This document shows, piece after piece, positions 43,207 to 51,545 of a stretch of DNA of 56,202 bases. Position numbers and translations under genes: made by a program. Numbering within the stretch: the first letter of the stretch is position 1; the number at the start of each line of letters is the position of its first letter. This DNA comes from Bacillota bacterium (lineage in GTDB: Bacteria > Bacillota > UBA4882 > UBA10575). The stretch spans positions 1 to 56,202 of the forward strand of contig DUQR01000050.1 of the NCBI GenBank assembly GCA_012837715.1, given 5' to 3'. The notes beneath the pieces were generated by a model, which did not search any database, had not been told where the DNA came from, and worked only from the letters and a program-made list of their open reading frames with translations.

Positions 43207-44397
43207 ATGGACTTATTCAAAAAATGTCACGATTATACCATGGCCAAAGAAGCAATGGCCGCCGGACTTTATCCTTATTTTCATGAACTTCAATCGGGTC
43301 AGGACACGGAAGTCACCATGGGCAACCATGAAAATGTCTTAATGATTGGGTCCAACAATTACTTAGGCCTCACCAGTGATCCGAGGGTCAAGGCAGCAGC
43401 AAGCGCAGCGACGGAGAAATACGGTTCCGGGTGTTCAGGGTCGCGGTTCCTCAACGGAACTTTAGACCTCCATGTGACGCTCGAAGAAAGATTGGCGAAA
43501 TTTATGCGGAAAGAGAAAGCCCTGCTTTTTTCGGCCGGTTTTCTGGCTAATTTAGGGATTATCTCCGCCATCGCCGGACGGGGCGATTATATTCTCTGTG
43601 ACCGGGCTAACCATGCCAGTATTTACGATGGTTGCCGGTTATCCTTCGCCAAAATGTTCAAGTACGAGCACAATGATATGGAGGATCTAGAAAAACTCCT
43701 TAAAAAACTGGGGACCGATACCTCCAAACTAATCATCACCGACGGAGTCTTTAGCATGGAAGGGGATCTGGCCAACTTGCCGGAGATTGTCCGTTTGGCC
43801 CGGAAGTACAATGCCCGTATTCTCGTGGATGACGCCCATGGCATTGGGGTGTTAGGCGCCAACGGGCGTGGCACCGCCGAGTATTTTGGCGTGGAAGACG
43901 AAATTGATATGATCATGGGTACTTTCAGCAAATCCTTTGCCTCCTTAGGCGGTTTTCTGGTTGCTTCCGAACCGGTCTGCCATTATGTCCAGCATGTTTC
44001 CCGACCGTTAATCTTCACTGCCAGCATGACGCCAGCATCCACCGGCGCCGCTCTAAAAGCCCTGGAAATTATCGAAACCGAACCCGAACGCCGCAGCCAT
44101 CTTCTGGCCATCGCTGAACAGTTCCGGCGCGGTCTGAAAAAACAGGGTTTTACGGTCAGCGAAGGAGTTACTCCCATCATTCCCATCCTCGTCGGTGATA
44201 TGACTAAAACATTCCTGGTTTGTAAAGTACTTTTTGAGAACGGAGTTTATGTCAATCCGGTAGTGGCGCCGGCGGTACCGGCCGATGCCACGATGATCCG
44301 GACCAGTCTCACCGCCACCCATACGGCGGAACAGATCGACCGGGCCATCGAGGTCTTAACCAAGGTCGGCAAGGAATTAGCGGTGATCCCGGCTTAA
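43207..44397 (+). CDS. Serine palmitoyltransferase/AOS-family PLP acyltransferase
   Basis: 396 residues of the alpha-oxoamine synthase family (SPT, KBL, BioF). GLYPYFHELQSGQDTEVTM, YGSGCSGSRFLNGTLDLH, HNDMEDLEKLL, DDAHGIGVLGANGRGTAE and MGTFSKSFASLGG (Schiff-base lysine) closely resemble the bacterial SPT-like subgroup, more than BioF. It is expected to condense an amino acid, perhaps serine, with an acyl-CoA. The exact substrate is not determined by the sequence. ATG 43207 lies about 9 bases after GAGGTG; a GTG at 43195 is an alternative. A short-chain dehydrogenase gene converges on it across a strong terminator. Confidence 0.85.
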   Translation: MDLFKKCHDYTMAKEAMAAGLYPYFHELQSGQDTEVTMGNHENVLMIGSNNYLGLTSDPRVKAAASAATEKYGSGCSGSRFLNGTLDLHVTLEERLAKFMRKEKALLFSAGFLANLGIISAIAGRGDYILCDRANHASIYDGCRLSFAKMFKYEHNDMEDLEKLLKKLGTDTSKLIITDGVFSMEGDLANLPEIVRLARKYNARILVDDAHGIGVLGANGRGTAEYFGVEDEIDMIMGTFSKSFASLGGFLVASEPVCHYVQHVSRPLIFTASMTPASTGAALKALEIIETEPERRSHLLAIAEQFRRGLKKQGFTVSEGVTPIIPILVGDMTKTFLVCKVLFENGVYVNPVVAPAVPADATMIRTSLTATHTAEQIDRAIEVLTKVGKELAVIPA

Positions 44398-44418
44398 TTT
44401 GTTCTTTATCTTAAAACC

Positions 44419-44461
44419 AAAAGACGTCTCCCTAGCTAATTAAGCTAGGGAGACGTCTTTT
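44419..44461. terminator. Strong bidirectional terminator between the SPT-like and SDR genes
   Basis: AAAAGACGTCTCCCTAGCT and AGCTAGGGAGACGTCTTTT form a perfect 19-bp stem with loop AATTA, followed by TT on the plus side. It ends both convergent transcripts. Confidence 0.93.
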
Positions 44462-44485
44462 TGGAGGTGTTTAGTCCTTTCTATT

Positions 44486-45328
44486 TCAATGAAAATCAAC
44501 CCCGTAAAAGATTCGAATTAACTTCTCTTTGAACCGGTCAGTAACAAAACGGGCCAACAATGGGAACTTCGTGGAAAGGAAATCTCCCGCCGCATACGAT
44601 GGTCGGGGGTTTTTCTTCAGGATAACCTTTAGGACCTGATCGGCAATGACCTGAGGAGGCGGGGCTTTCTGCATATTAACATCGATCACCCGCCAACAGG
44701 GATCGGTCCATTTCTGGTAGGGAGATTTCTCCTTAATACCGAATTGCGTAACATTATTGAAGTTGGTCTTGATATCACCCGGTTCCACCGCAACCACTTT
44801 TACCCCAAAAGGCCGGAGTTCCTGGCGTAACCCTTCGGTCAACGCCGCCAAGGCAAATTTGGTCGCTGAATAATGAACCTGAAACGGAATGACAAAACGG
44901 GCGGCCAAAGATGTAATATTAATAATTAGCCCTTTCCTTTGCGCGCGCATGAGTGGGGCGACAGCCTGGATCAACCGCAAAACGCCAAAGTAATTCGTTT
45001 CAAAGATTGCTTTTACCTGCTCCAGAGGAAACTCTTCCAGCGGTCCGAAGACACCGAAACCGGCATTGTTGATTAGGATATCTATCCCACCGGCTTCCGC
45101 CAGAAAACGTTCAACCCCGGAGTGAACCGAATCATCGTCGGTCACGTCCATAGCCAGGAAGTTTACTTTCTCTCTTAGCCGGGCGGGGAGCATCGCCACC
45201 TTGGTAAGGTCACGAGTGGTCCCCCAAACTTCACACCCCTGGTCGGCCAAAGTCATGGCAATCGCCGCCCCAATTCCGGATGACGCTCCGGTAATGAGCA
45301 CTTTTTTCCCTATTAAGCTTTTCGCCAT
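44486..45328 (-). CDS. Short-chain dehydrogenase/reductase
   Basis: 280 residues of the classical SDR family. TGASSGIGAAIA is the dinucleotide site, NNAGFG the structural motif, and S(x)12YSATK gives the catalytic residues (NITSLAARF... HYSATKFALAAL). The C-terminal extension (VTDRFKEKLIRIFYG) is hydrophobic-basic. Substrate unknown. Its neighbour across the terminator is SPT-like, and 3-ketosphinganine reductases are SDRs with such tails, so a link to sphingoid-base reduction is suggested but not shown. GGAGAG precedes the ATG. The OmpH-like gene follows upstream. Confidence 0.88.
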   Translation of the reverse strand: MAKSLIGKKVLITGASSGIGAAIAMTLADQGCEVWGTTRDLTKVAMLPARLREKVNFLAMDVTDDDSVHSGVERFLAEAGGIDILINNAGFGVFGPLEEFPLEQVKAIFETNYFGVLRLIQAVAPLMRAQRKGLIINITSLAARFVIPFQVHYSATKFALAALTEGLRQELRPFGVKVVAVEPGDIKTNFNNVTQFGIKEKSPYQKWTDPCWRVIDVNMQKAPPPQVIADQVLKVILKKNPRPSYAAGDFLSTKFPLLARFVTDRFKEKLIRIFYGVDFH

Positions 45329-45356
45329 TGATAACTCTCCTTTACCCCTCTCCTAC

Positions 45357-45932
45357 CTATTTAGACCATTCGGTCCGGGGGTTCTTGCCTGTAAAGAACA
45401 TCCCTAACCGCTGCCAGAAGCTTAACCCCCATTTTTCCCAGGTCTTTAAGACTTTCTCCGTAATGTCTTCCCCACCAATTTGGAAACCGCCTTTTAAAAG
45501 GATACAATCTAAACGTTTATCCTTCATCACTTTCGCCAAAACAGCCTCTAGTTCTGCCATGACGGCTGCTTCTTCCTGTTGATAACCTTCTTCCAATTCC
45601 TTCCTTTTACGGTCAATCCGGGCTTGGGTTGTTACTGCCAGTTCATGACTGCGGTCCAATTCCTCGCCGGTCAAAGCCATAATTTGCCGTTGATGCTCGG
45701 CTAACACCTGGGCAGTAAATTCTTCGAGCAACCGCTTGTTCGCCTCAGTTTTCTCCTGCAAACGGAGGAAGGGAGGGGCCTCTCTTTTGAGCATATTAAG
45801 ATCAAGAATACCGATTTTGACCGCTGTTATTTCTTCTTTCCCTTTTGTGGCTGCGGTTTGGCCCAAACCGGAGATTAAGAAGAAGACCAAAAAGAATAAA
45901 GTAAGCGAGAGGATAAGACGTTGTTTCATCAT
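45357..45932 (-). CDS. OmpH/Skp-like exported protein
   Basis: 191 residues with an N-terminal signal sequence (LILSLTLFFLVFFLISGLG), the start of the mature domain AVKIGILDLNMLKREAP and a long charged helical section (KRLLEEFTAQVLAEHQRQ, KRKELEEGYQQEEAAVM), as in OmpH/Skp-type periplasmic chaperones. No BamA or outer-membrane gene is in the window, so the presence of an outer membrane is not shown. GGAGCGG precedes the ATG. The closing ETG is followed after 24 bases by the SDR gene on the same strand, which could be co-transcribed. Confidence 0.72.
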   Translation of the reverse strand: MMKQRLILSLTLFFLVFFLISGLGQTAATKGKEEITAVKIGILDLNMLKREAPPFLRLQEKTEANKRLLEEFTAQVLAEHQRQIMALTGEELDRSHELAVTTQARIDRKRKELEEGYQQEEAAVMAELEAVLAKVMKDKRLDCILLKGGFQIGGEDITEKVLKTWEKWGLSFWQRLGMFFTGKNPRTEWSK

Positions 45933-46099
45933 AAACCGCTCCTAATATAAAAAATCCAAAGACAACATAAGACTTATTCAACTATTCCCCTTGTTTTCCT
46001 GCCAACAAAAGCAATCCTTCCCGAAAAGAATTATAGTAATAATTCCCTTGATCCTGAATAGAATGGGAGCAAAACCGACTCTCCAGTGGAGGACTGAAG

Positions 46100-46303
46100 A
46101 TGCGCCAACCAAGGTACCGAGTGCGGAATTTTAAGTTTACCGCCGAAAAGGGAAGATGGACCGTCCATCCCATCCGTCAAGGGGATAACCTTTATCTGCT
46201 GGCGGAAAAGTACGGAACCTCCGTTCTCCAAATCATTCAGGACAATCCGACCCTTGATCCCCGGTATTTAAAGGTTGGACAGAAGGTGCTCGTTCGGAAA
46301 TAA
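46100..46303 (+). CDS. LysM-domain protein
   Basis: 67 residues, essentially one LysM domain after a basic N-terminus: HPIRQGDNLYLLAEKYGTSV and QIIQDNPTLDPRYLKVGQKVLV. LysM binds peptidoglycan or chitin. There is no signal peptide, so it may act inside, for example at the spore cortex, as do cytoplasmic LysM proteins of spore formers. GGAGG is 7 bases before the ATG. It is the only plus-strand gene between the SDR/OmpH-like and phoU genes. Confidence 0.8.
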   Translation: MRQPRYRVRNFKFTAEKGRWTVHPIRQGDNLYLLAEKYGTSVLQIIQDNPTLDPRYLKVGQKVLVRK

Positions 46304-46331
46304 ATCGACCCGCCCCGTAGGCGGGTCGATT
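46303..46331. terminator. Hairpin between convergent LysM and phoU genes
   Basis: AATCGACCCGCC and GGCGGGTCGATT form a perfect 12-bp stem with loop CCGTA. It has no long T run on either strand but occupies the whole gap between convergent stops, so a shared terminator is likely. Confidence 0.7.
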
Positions 46332-46332
46332 A

Positions 46333-46980
46333 TCAATATTTGACCCGTTTTCCCGTATATAGCAGAATCGTTTCTTCGCCAATATTGGTGGCGTGATCGG
46401 CAATACGTTCCAAAAAACGGGCAATCATATTGAAACGAAGTGTCTGCCTTGCCCAGGAAGGATCGGCCTGCGTCAACAGATTAGTTGTTAATTCTTTATA
46501 GATGCTGTCATAAAGGTTATCGGCACCCTCATCTTTCCGGCAAACCGCTTCCGCTAATTCAGCATTGCCATCTAGAAAAGCCCTTAACGATACATCCAGC
46601 ATGTTAAGGGCCAACGAAGCCAATTGGGGAATGTGAACTAACGGTTTAATATATTCTTCATTTTTTAACTCCAGAGCGATCTCAGCAATATTCGTGGCGT
46701 AATCAGCGACCCGCTCCAGATCTTTTGCCAGCTTAAAGACGGAAAGGCTACTACGAAGCTCTTTCCCGCGGGGGTTATTCGCGGCAATAAACCGGGTGAT
46801 TAGTTCTTCAATCACAATCAACTGGTTATCAAACAAATCATCCTGATTGATAATTTCTAGTGCGGCTTGTGGATTTTTCTCCACTAAGGCTTCCATCGCC
46901 CGACGAACTGCCTTGATAACATTTTCCCCCATCTGTTCCAATTCCGTCATCAACTGTTCAAGCTGGTTCAATGTAACCAC
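46333..46980 (-). CDS. phoU: Phosphate signalling complex protein PhoU
   Basis: 215 residues, all helical. The two PhoU repeats carry KLAKDLERVADYATNIAEIA and NMIARFLERIADHATNIGEE, the metal-cluster E/D-xxx-D motifs. PhoU modulates PstSCAB and PhoR phosphate signalling; no pst genes are adjacent. The GTG at 46980 or the TTG three codons later are both compatible with AAAGGTG. The N-terminus is short for the family (starting near the first helix). Confidence 0.9.
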   Translation of the reverse strand: MVTLNQLEQLMTELEQMGENVIKAVRRAMEALVEKNPQAALEIINQDDLFDNQLIVIEELITRFIAANNPRGKELRSSLSVFKLAKDLERVADYATNIAEIALELKNEEYIKPLVHIPQLASLALNMLDVSLRAFLDGNAELAEAVCRKDEGADNLYDSIYKELTTNLLTQADPSWARQTLRFNMIARFLERIADHATNIGEETILLYTGKRVKY

Positions 46981-47225
46981 ACCTTTCTCATTTATTGTAG
47001 GGAATAATCACCGCTTTAATAATAAGAACGCCCAAGTTCATCTCATAATTCCCTGTAGCCATAATATTAGTTGCCAAGAGACCAAATTCCTGCTAAAAAA
47101 ATGAACTGCTTAGATCCCTTCCGGCCAAGGAAACCTTTTTCGGGTCGGCTCGTGGCAGGATTTAGGGAGTCCGATAGCGAATAAAAAACAGAATAGGTGA
47201 TTTATCTAAAGACAAGGAGGTGAAC

Positions 47226-47294
47226 ATGGCGCTCCGTTCGGAGAACGGAAAATACCGGAATTATCTCTTTTTTCTTCCTTTAGAAAGTGCCTAA
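47226..47294 (+). CDS. Possible 22-codon leader ORF upstream of degV
   Basis: GACAAGGAGGTGAAC directly precedes an ATG at 47226 and a 22-codon frame (MALRSENGKYRNYLFFLPLE) to TAA at 47292. The ribosome site is as good as any in the window. The coding part overlaps the hairpin CCGTTC-GGA-GAACGG. It might be a real small protein, a leader peptide or a chance ORF with a chance SD. Nothing is known of its sequence. Confidence 0.35.
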   Translation: MALRSENGKYRNYLFFLPLESA

Positions 47295-47339
47295 TTCATT
47301 TTATTAAGCTTTGGACACTGTTTATTGCTCACCCCATTC

Positions 47340-47365
47340 GGAATTGCCTTCCTAAAGGTAATTCC
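47340..47365 (+). promoter_or_regulatory. Hairpin between the leader ORF and degV
   Basis: GGAATTGCCTT and AAGGTAATTCC form an 11-bp stem with one G-U pair and loop CCTA. It is not followed by a T run. The degV ribosome site GGGAGGAG is about 70 bases downstream, so the hairpin could be leader structure rather than a terminator. Confidence 0.4.
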
Positions 47366-47449
47366 CTTCTTAAACAGGTTGCCTATTCTATATGTTCCGA
47401 CTGTTGTTCGTCGGTTGGCCAAAGAAAATTCCTTGGGAGGAGTTTAGCA

Positions 47450-48301
47450 ATGTCGATTAAAATCGTCACCGATTCCACGGCTGACCTCTCACCGGAATTA
47501 ATCAGCCGTTTTGGTATTGAAGTGGTTCCCCTTACGGTCCACTTTGGTGAAGAGGTTTATCAGGATGGTATAGACCTTACTCCGGATAAATTTTTGGAAA
47601 AAGTTAAGACTTCTCCGGTTTTCCCAAAAACCGGCCAGGCGACACCCGCCACCTTTTTAGAACTTTTCCGTCGTCTCCTCGACGAAGGCCACGAGATTTT
47701 CTTTACCGGTATTTCCTCCGACTTATCCGGCACATTTGCCTCGGCTTGCCTGGCGGCGCAAGAATTGAAAGGCGCCCCCATTGCCACGGTTGATTCGCGT
47801 AATTTATCGATGGGCATCGGCGTGCTGGCCATCCACGCCGCCGAGATGGCAGCGGAAGATGTTCCCCTCAGTGAAATTGCCACCCGGATCTCCGCCATGA
47901 CCGGACGGGTAAGAACTTCCTTTATCGTGAATTCCTTAGATTTCTTATATAAAGGAGGAAGACTTAGCCGGACACAAGCTATCGTTGGTAATGTTTTGCA
48001 GATCCATCCCCGCATTGAGGTGGTCGACGGAAGGATGATCGTCCCGGAAAAATTCCGCGGTAGTAAAGCAAAAGCCAATGCCCGCCTCTTGGAATGGGCA
48101 ACGGAGAACGTGGCCCGGATCGACGACAACTGGATCTCTGTTACCCACTGTCACGACGATGAGTCGGCTGAGTATATCGCCACAAAGCTCCGGGAGATGA
48201 AATTAGCCCGCAATATTGTCACCACCCGTGCCGGCGCAGTTGTTTCCAGCCACTGCGGGCCGGGAACCGTAGGCATCATTTATCTTGAGCGAGATGCCTA
48301 A
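47450..48301 (+). CDS. DegV family fatty-acid-binding protein
   Basis: 283 residues. IVTDSTADLSPELISRFGIEVVPL at the N-terminus, the lipid-cavity segments TGQATPATFLELF, TGISSDLSGTFASA, and C-terminal AGAVVSSHCGPGTVGI identify DegV. DegV (FakB-like) proteins bind fatty acids and may supply them to FakA; no fakA is in the window. TTGGGAGGAG precedes the ATG. A long leader with a possible small ORF precedes it. Repeat copy E begins 4 bases after the stop. Confidence 0.93.
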   Translation: MSIKIVTDSTADLSPELISRFGIEVVPLTVHFGEEVYQDGIDLTPDKFLEKVKTSPVFPKTGQATPATFLELFRRLLDEGHEIFFTGISSDLSGTFASACLAAQELKGAPIATVDSRNLSMGIGVLAIHAAEMAAEDVPLSEIATRISAMTGRVRTSFIVNSLDFLYKGGRLSRTQAIVGNVLQIHPRIEVVDGRMIVPEKFRGSKAKANARLLEWATENVARIDDNWISVTHCHDDESAEYIATKLREMKLARNIVTTRAGAVVSSHCGPGTVGIIYLERDA

Positions 48302-48304
48302 ATA

Positions 48305-48421
48305 AGCTTTCCGTTGTAACCACTAAAAAGGATTCCAATACAATAGACCTTCTTTAATTTGAACCAGTCAAGCAAAAGGTTGTATTGGCATGATTAAAGC
48401 AAAGGACAACGCAAAAAGCCC
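48305..48421. repeat. Dispersed palindromic intergenic repeat, copy E
   Basis: 117 bp, same orientation as copy B: AGCTTTCCGTTGTAACC and GATTCCAATACAATAG at one end, GTTGTATTGGCATGATT and AAGGACAACGCAAAAAGCCC at the other. It starts 4 bases after the degV stop codon, on the plus strand. The centre (ACCTTCTTTAATTTGAACC) differs between copies. The gap to the next gene is about 220 bases and contains two hairpins. Confidence 0.8.
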
Positions 48422-48433
48422 GAAACACATTAT

Positions 48434-48458
48434 AAAGGGGACCTCTCGGTCCCCTTTT
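48434..48458 (+). terminator. Terminator after degV
   Basis: AAAGGGGACC-TCTC-GGTCCCCTTT followed by T residues, a 10-bp stem just downstream of repeat copy E. A second short hairpin AAGAAGGA-AAA-TCCTTCTT lies at 48579-48597, before the next gene, with only weak T content. Confidence 0.88.
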
Positions 48459-48643
48459 CCCATCACCGGCCTGGACAAAAGATCAAGATTTCCGGCCGCG
48501 ATAATCTTTCCTCCGCACCAGGAAAACCCGGACGTTGGGAGCAATTATTTGTTCCCCTTCGAAATAGGATTTAAGAAAAAGAAGGAAAATCCTTCTTGAT
48601 TTGAAAATAGAAACTAAGATCATATGGCGAAAGGAGGGTCTTC

Positions 48644-49000
48644 ATGTATAACCTGGACCAACTCCTCTCCTATCTTGTCTTTCTCACGATTCTTACCTTC
48701 ATCTTTGAACGGGTCATTGAAAATTTACTGATTCCATTAATGCCGACAGCCCCTGAAAATGAGCGCACGAAACAAGAGGGCAACCCAAAAGTAGCCTTCC
48801 GTACTTATCTTACTCTCTTTCTTACCTTTGCTTTCGGTCTGGGGCTGGCCTTTTCGAACTCCCGTTTCCGTTTGTTGGCCGGTGGCTTGGGCATGGAAGC
48901 CAATCCGCTGATCGACAGCATTTTTACCGCTGCCCTGATGGCCGGAGGTTCCCAACCCTTACATTCCATTGTCGAACAGACCCGGAAAAAAAACAAATAA
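48644..49000 (+). CDS. Small membrane protein of unknown function
   Basis: 118 residues with two hydrophobic helices (LLSYLVFLTILTFIFERV and TYLTLFLTFAFGLGLAF) and a third weaker one, with a conserved-looking ending AGGSQPLHSIVEQTRKK. AAAGGAGGG lies 8 bases before the ATG. Its family was not recognised. It precedes the HAD hydrolase and galM genes on the same strand by 71 bases and could share a transcript with them. Confidence 0.65.
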   Translation: MYNLDQLLSYLVFLTILTFIFERVIENLLIPLMPTAPENERTKQEGNPKVAFRTYLTLFLTFAFGLGLAFSNSRFRLLAGGLGMEANPLIDSIFTAALMAGGSQPLHSIVEQTRKKNK

Positions 49001-49071
49001 TCAAATTGCTTTTTCCGGCGAAAACAGGGGCTTTATTACGATTACAATATGATCTATAAAGGAGCAGAATA

Positions 49072-49881
49072 ATGCCGTACAAATTAATCGCTGTTGATGT
49101 CGATGGTACACTCCTCGACAGTAAGATGAACCTGACCCCGGAGACGATCAAGGCGATTCGGGAAGCCGTAGCCGCCGGAAAGATCTTTACCATCTGTACC
49201 GGCCGACCAATTCAAGGAGTGGAGCCAATAATTGAAAAGATCGGTTTAGATCTGCCGTTTATCACCTATAATGGAGCTATGATTATCCTGGGTAAGTCCC
49301 GTAGAATTCTTTACGCCAAAACGATGCGGGGGGAAGATGTGCGGTCCGTATACCAACTGGGCCAGAAACTCAAGACCACCACTATCCTGTGGGTTAACAA
49401 TCAGTTCTACGCCACTCCGCTCAGCCAAAATGCGACCGACTATGGTAAACTTTCACGCACCCAACCTTTACCCATCGACAATCTGGACCACCTGATCAGT
49501 CAAGGAGTCACTAAAGTCCTTTTCTACGACGTCCCGGAAACAATTGAGCATTGGGCCCAGACCGTCGGCCCCCAGGTCCCATCAACAGTTAATTATTGTA
49601 CTTCCCAACCCTTTCTTCTCGAGTTTTTTGACCTAGAAGTCTCAAAAGCCCATGCTTTAGCTCTATTAGGAGCGCACTACGGTTTGACCAGGGAAGAAAT
49701 GATCGCCATTGGTGACGGGCAAAATGATCTCTCCATGATTAGATACGCCGGCCTTGGGGTTGCCATGGCCAATGCCGATCCTTCGATCCAAGAAGCCGCC
49801 GACTACGTTACTTTATCCAATGATCAAAACGGGGTCGCTCATGTAATCTACCGTTTCTGTCTGAATGAGCCCGCCGTTTGA
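49072..49881 (+). CDS. Cof-type HAD-IIB hydrolase
   Basis: 269 residues. Motif I LIAVDVDGTLLDS, motif II FTICTGRP, motif III in KVLFYD, and motif IV AIGDGQNDLSMI of the HAD superfamily; the cap is type IIB. Cof-type enzymes hydrolyse sugar phosphates and other small phosphoesters. AAAGGAGCAG precedes the ATG at 49072. It is close to galM and the small membrane gene, and a sugar-phosphate role fits the neighbours, but the substrate is unknown. Confidence 0.9.
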   Translation: MPYKLIAVDVDGTLLDSKMNLTPETIKAIREAVAAGKIFTICTGRPIQGVEPIIEKIGLDLPFITYNGAMIILGKSRRILYAKTMRGEDVRSVYQLGQKLKTTTILWVNNQFYATPLSQNATDYGKLSRTQPLPIDNLDHLISQGVTKVLFYDVPETIEHWAQTVGPQVPSTVNYCTSQPFLLEFFDLEVSKAHALALLGAHYGLTREEMIAIGDGQNDLSMIRYAGLGVAMANADPSIQEAADYVTLSNDQNGVAHVIYRFCLNEPAV

Positions 49882-49956
49882 ACACCGAATCAACCCTTGC
49901 TTTTGTTAACTCAAACCTTTAAAATGGTAATTATACAGTAAAAGGAGGGAATGCGC

Positions 49957-50997
49957 TTGAACATAACAAAAACACCCTTTGGTCAGGTGGACGGGAAAGA
50001 GGTATTTCAGTTTACCCTTGAAAACAACGGCAATATGAAAGTAAGCATCATCAATTACGGAGGAATTATCACTTCGCTCCTCGTTCCGGATCAAACCGGT
50101 AAAATCGACGATGTAGTGCTTGGTTTTAATAATCTATCCGATTATCTGCTTGATCATCCTTATCTTGGAGCAATTGTCGGCCGTTACGGAAACCGGATCG
50201 CCAAAGGCCGCTTTGTCTTGAACGGAAAAGAGTATTGTCTGGCGGTTAATGACGGGGAAAACCATTTGCACGGCGGGATTGTCGGTTTTCACCGGGTAGT
50301 CTGGGCTGCTGAAGAATACAGCGCGCAAGATGGCGTCGGTGTAGAACTGAGTTATTTAGCCAAAGACGGCGAGGAAGGGTACCCGGGGAACCTAACCACC
50401 ACTGTCCGTTATTTTTTAACTGACCAGAATGAAATCGTCATCAACTATCGGGCTACTACGGACCAACCTACCGTCGTGAATTTGACCCAACACAGTTATT
50501 TCAATTTAAAGGGTGAAGGTTGCGGCAATATCTTAGCTCATGAGGTTATGATCAATGCCGACCAATATACCGCAGTCGATGAAGGACTAATTCCCACCGG
50601 GGAATTGAAACCGGTGAAAGCGACTCCTTTAGATTTTACCGACTTTACGCCGATCGGCGCCCGGATCAAGGCGTTACCGGGCGGTTATGATCACAATTAT
50701 GTTTTAAAGCCGGAAAATTCTAAGCCATCGTTGGCCGCGCAAGTCCGTGAGCCCGAAAGCGGAAGGGTCATGTCGGTTTATACGACCGAACCTGGGATGC
50801 AGTTTTACACCGGTAATAATCTGGACGGAACCTTTACTGGAAAGCGGGGGGTTAACTACGATAAACACAGCGGTTTCTGTCTAGAGACCCAACATTTCCC
50901 TGATTCCCCCAATCACCCGGAATTTCCTTCGACCGTGTTAAATCCGGGTGAGGTTTACCGCCAAACCACAATTTACCGGTTCTCTACCAGTCGGTAA
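49957..50997 (+). CDS. galM: Aldose 1-epimerase (galactose mutarotase)
   Basis: 346 residues. Catalytic segments GRYGNRIAKGRF, GENHLHGG (His), NLTQHSYFNL (His) and CLETQHFPDSPNHPEFPS (Glu) match GalM. It interconverts alpha and beta hexose anomers. The TTG at 49957 is chosen because GGAGG is 8 bases before it; the ATG two codons upstream is too close to the SD. It lies after the HAD hydrolase gene. No gal kinase or transferase is visible nearby. Confidence 0.92.
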   Translation: MNITKTPFGQVDGKEVFQFTLENNGNMKVSIINYGGIITSLLVPDQTGKIDDVVLGFNNLSDYLLDHPYLGAIVGRYGNRIAKGRFVLNGKEYCLAVNDGENHLHGGIVGFHRVVWAAEEYSAQDGVGVELSYLAKDGEEGYPGNLTTTVRYFLTDQNEIVINYRATTDQPTVVNLTQHSYFNLKGEGCGNILAHEVMINADQYTAVDEGLIPTGELKPVKATPLDFTDFTPIGARIKALPGGYDHNYVLKPENSKPSLAAQVREPESGRVMSVYTTEPGMQFYTGNNLDGTFTGKRGVNYDKHSGFCLETQHFPDSPNHPEFPSTVLNPGEVYRQTTIYRFSTSR

Positions 50998-51002
50998 TTA
51001 AA

Positions 51003-51039
51003 AAAAAGGGTAGGATCAATGCTTGATCCTACCCTTTTT
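51003..51039. terminator. Terminator after galM
   Basis: AAAAAGGGTAGGATCAA and TTGATCCTACCCTTTTT form a 17-bp perfect stem with loop TGC. Its flanks allow termination in both directions, for galM and the convergent HIRAN gene. Confidence 0.93.
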
Positions 51040-51164
51040 GGTGTCTTCGCTCCATTTCTCACTTTGTCACGAAACCAAAGTGCTGGGCGGAGCGGTTTAT
51101 CTGGCGCCAGATGGTACCACGGCAGCCGGGATAATATTTTATTCGGTTCGTTTGCCGATCCGGT

Positions 51165-51515
51165 TCAATTTGATTGATGCACTTCGCTGGTCTCCACCAA
51201 CACAATCTGCATTCTGATTTTATCCATCAATTCCACAATGACGCTTTCCTTCGTCACAAACCGTACAATCCCATAGCAATATCGATCAAAGGTGTCATAG
51301 ATCCGACCGGCGCTGTGACAACCCCGTGGGACCGTTGTTGTGCTATTCGCTACATAACCAACTTGGCCTAGAGGTTTCATCTCAACACGAATGGCTTCAT
51401 CATCAAAGGCGTTATTGGGTTCTTTAACCAGCTTAACAACCTGTTCAGGTTTGAAAATCTTTCGCCCGTAGAATTGACGAAACCCGACAACCCCAATATA
51501 TCTTTCGTCCGACAC
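51165..51515 (-). CDS. HIRAN-domain protein
   Basis: 116 residues, starting GTG. VKLVKEPNNAFDDEAIRVE and GQVGYVANSTTTV are the HIRAN core, a domain that binds 3'-OH DNA ends and is usually fused to helicases or nucleases. Here it stands alone, with a C-terminal beta-rich part (IVRFVTKESVIVELMDKIRM). There is no neighbouring repair gene. The role may be in DNA repair or restriction of replication-fork damage, but this is inference. A glycosyltransferase gene ends 30 bases downstream on the same strand. Confidence 0.82.
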   Translation of the reverse strand: MSDERYIGVVGFRQFYGRKIFKPEQVVKLVKEPNNAFDDEAIRVEMKPLGQVGYVANSTTTVPRGCHSAGRIYDTFDRYCYGIVRFVTKESVIVELMDKIRMQIVLVETSEVHQSN

Positions 51516-51545
51516 CCCTCAACCGCCTTTCTCTCTATTTCAATC

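Noticed and set aside
48390-48599. 69-codon plus-strand frame after degV
   Set aside because: It begins inside repeat copy E and runs through a terminator; no ribosome site, no recognisable sequence.
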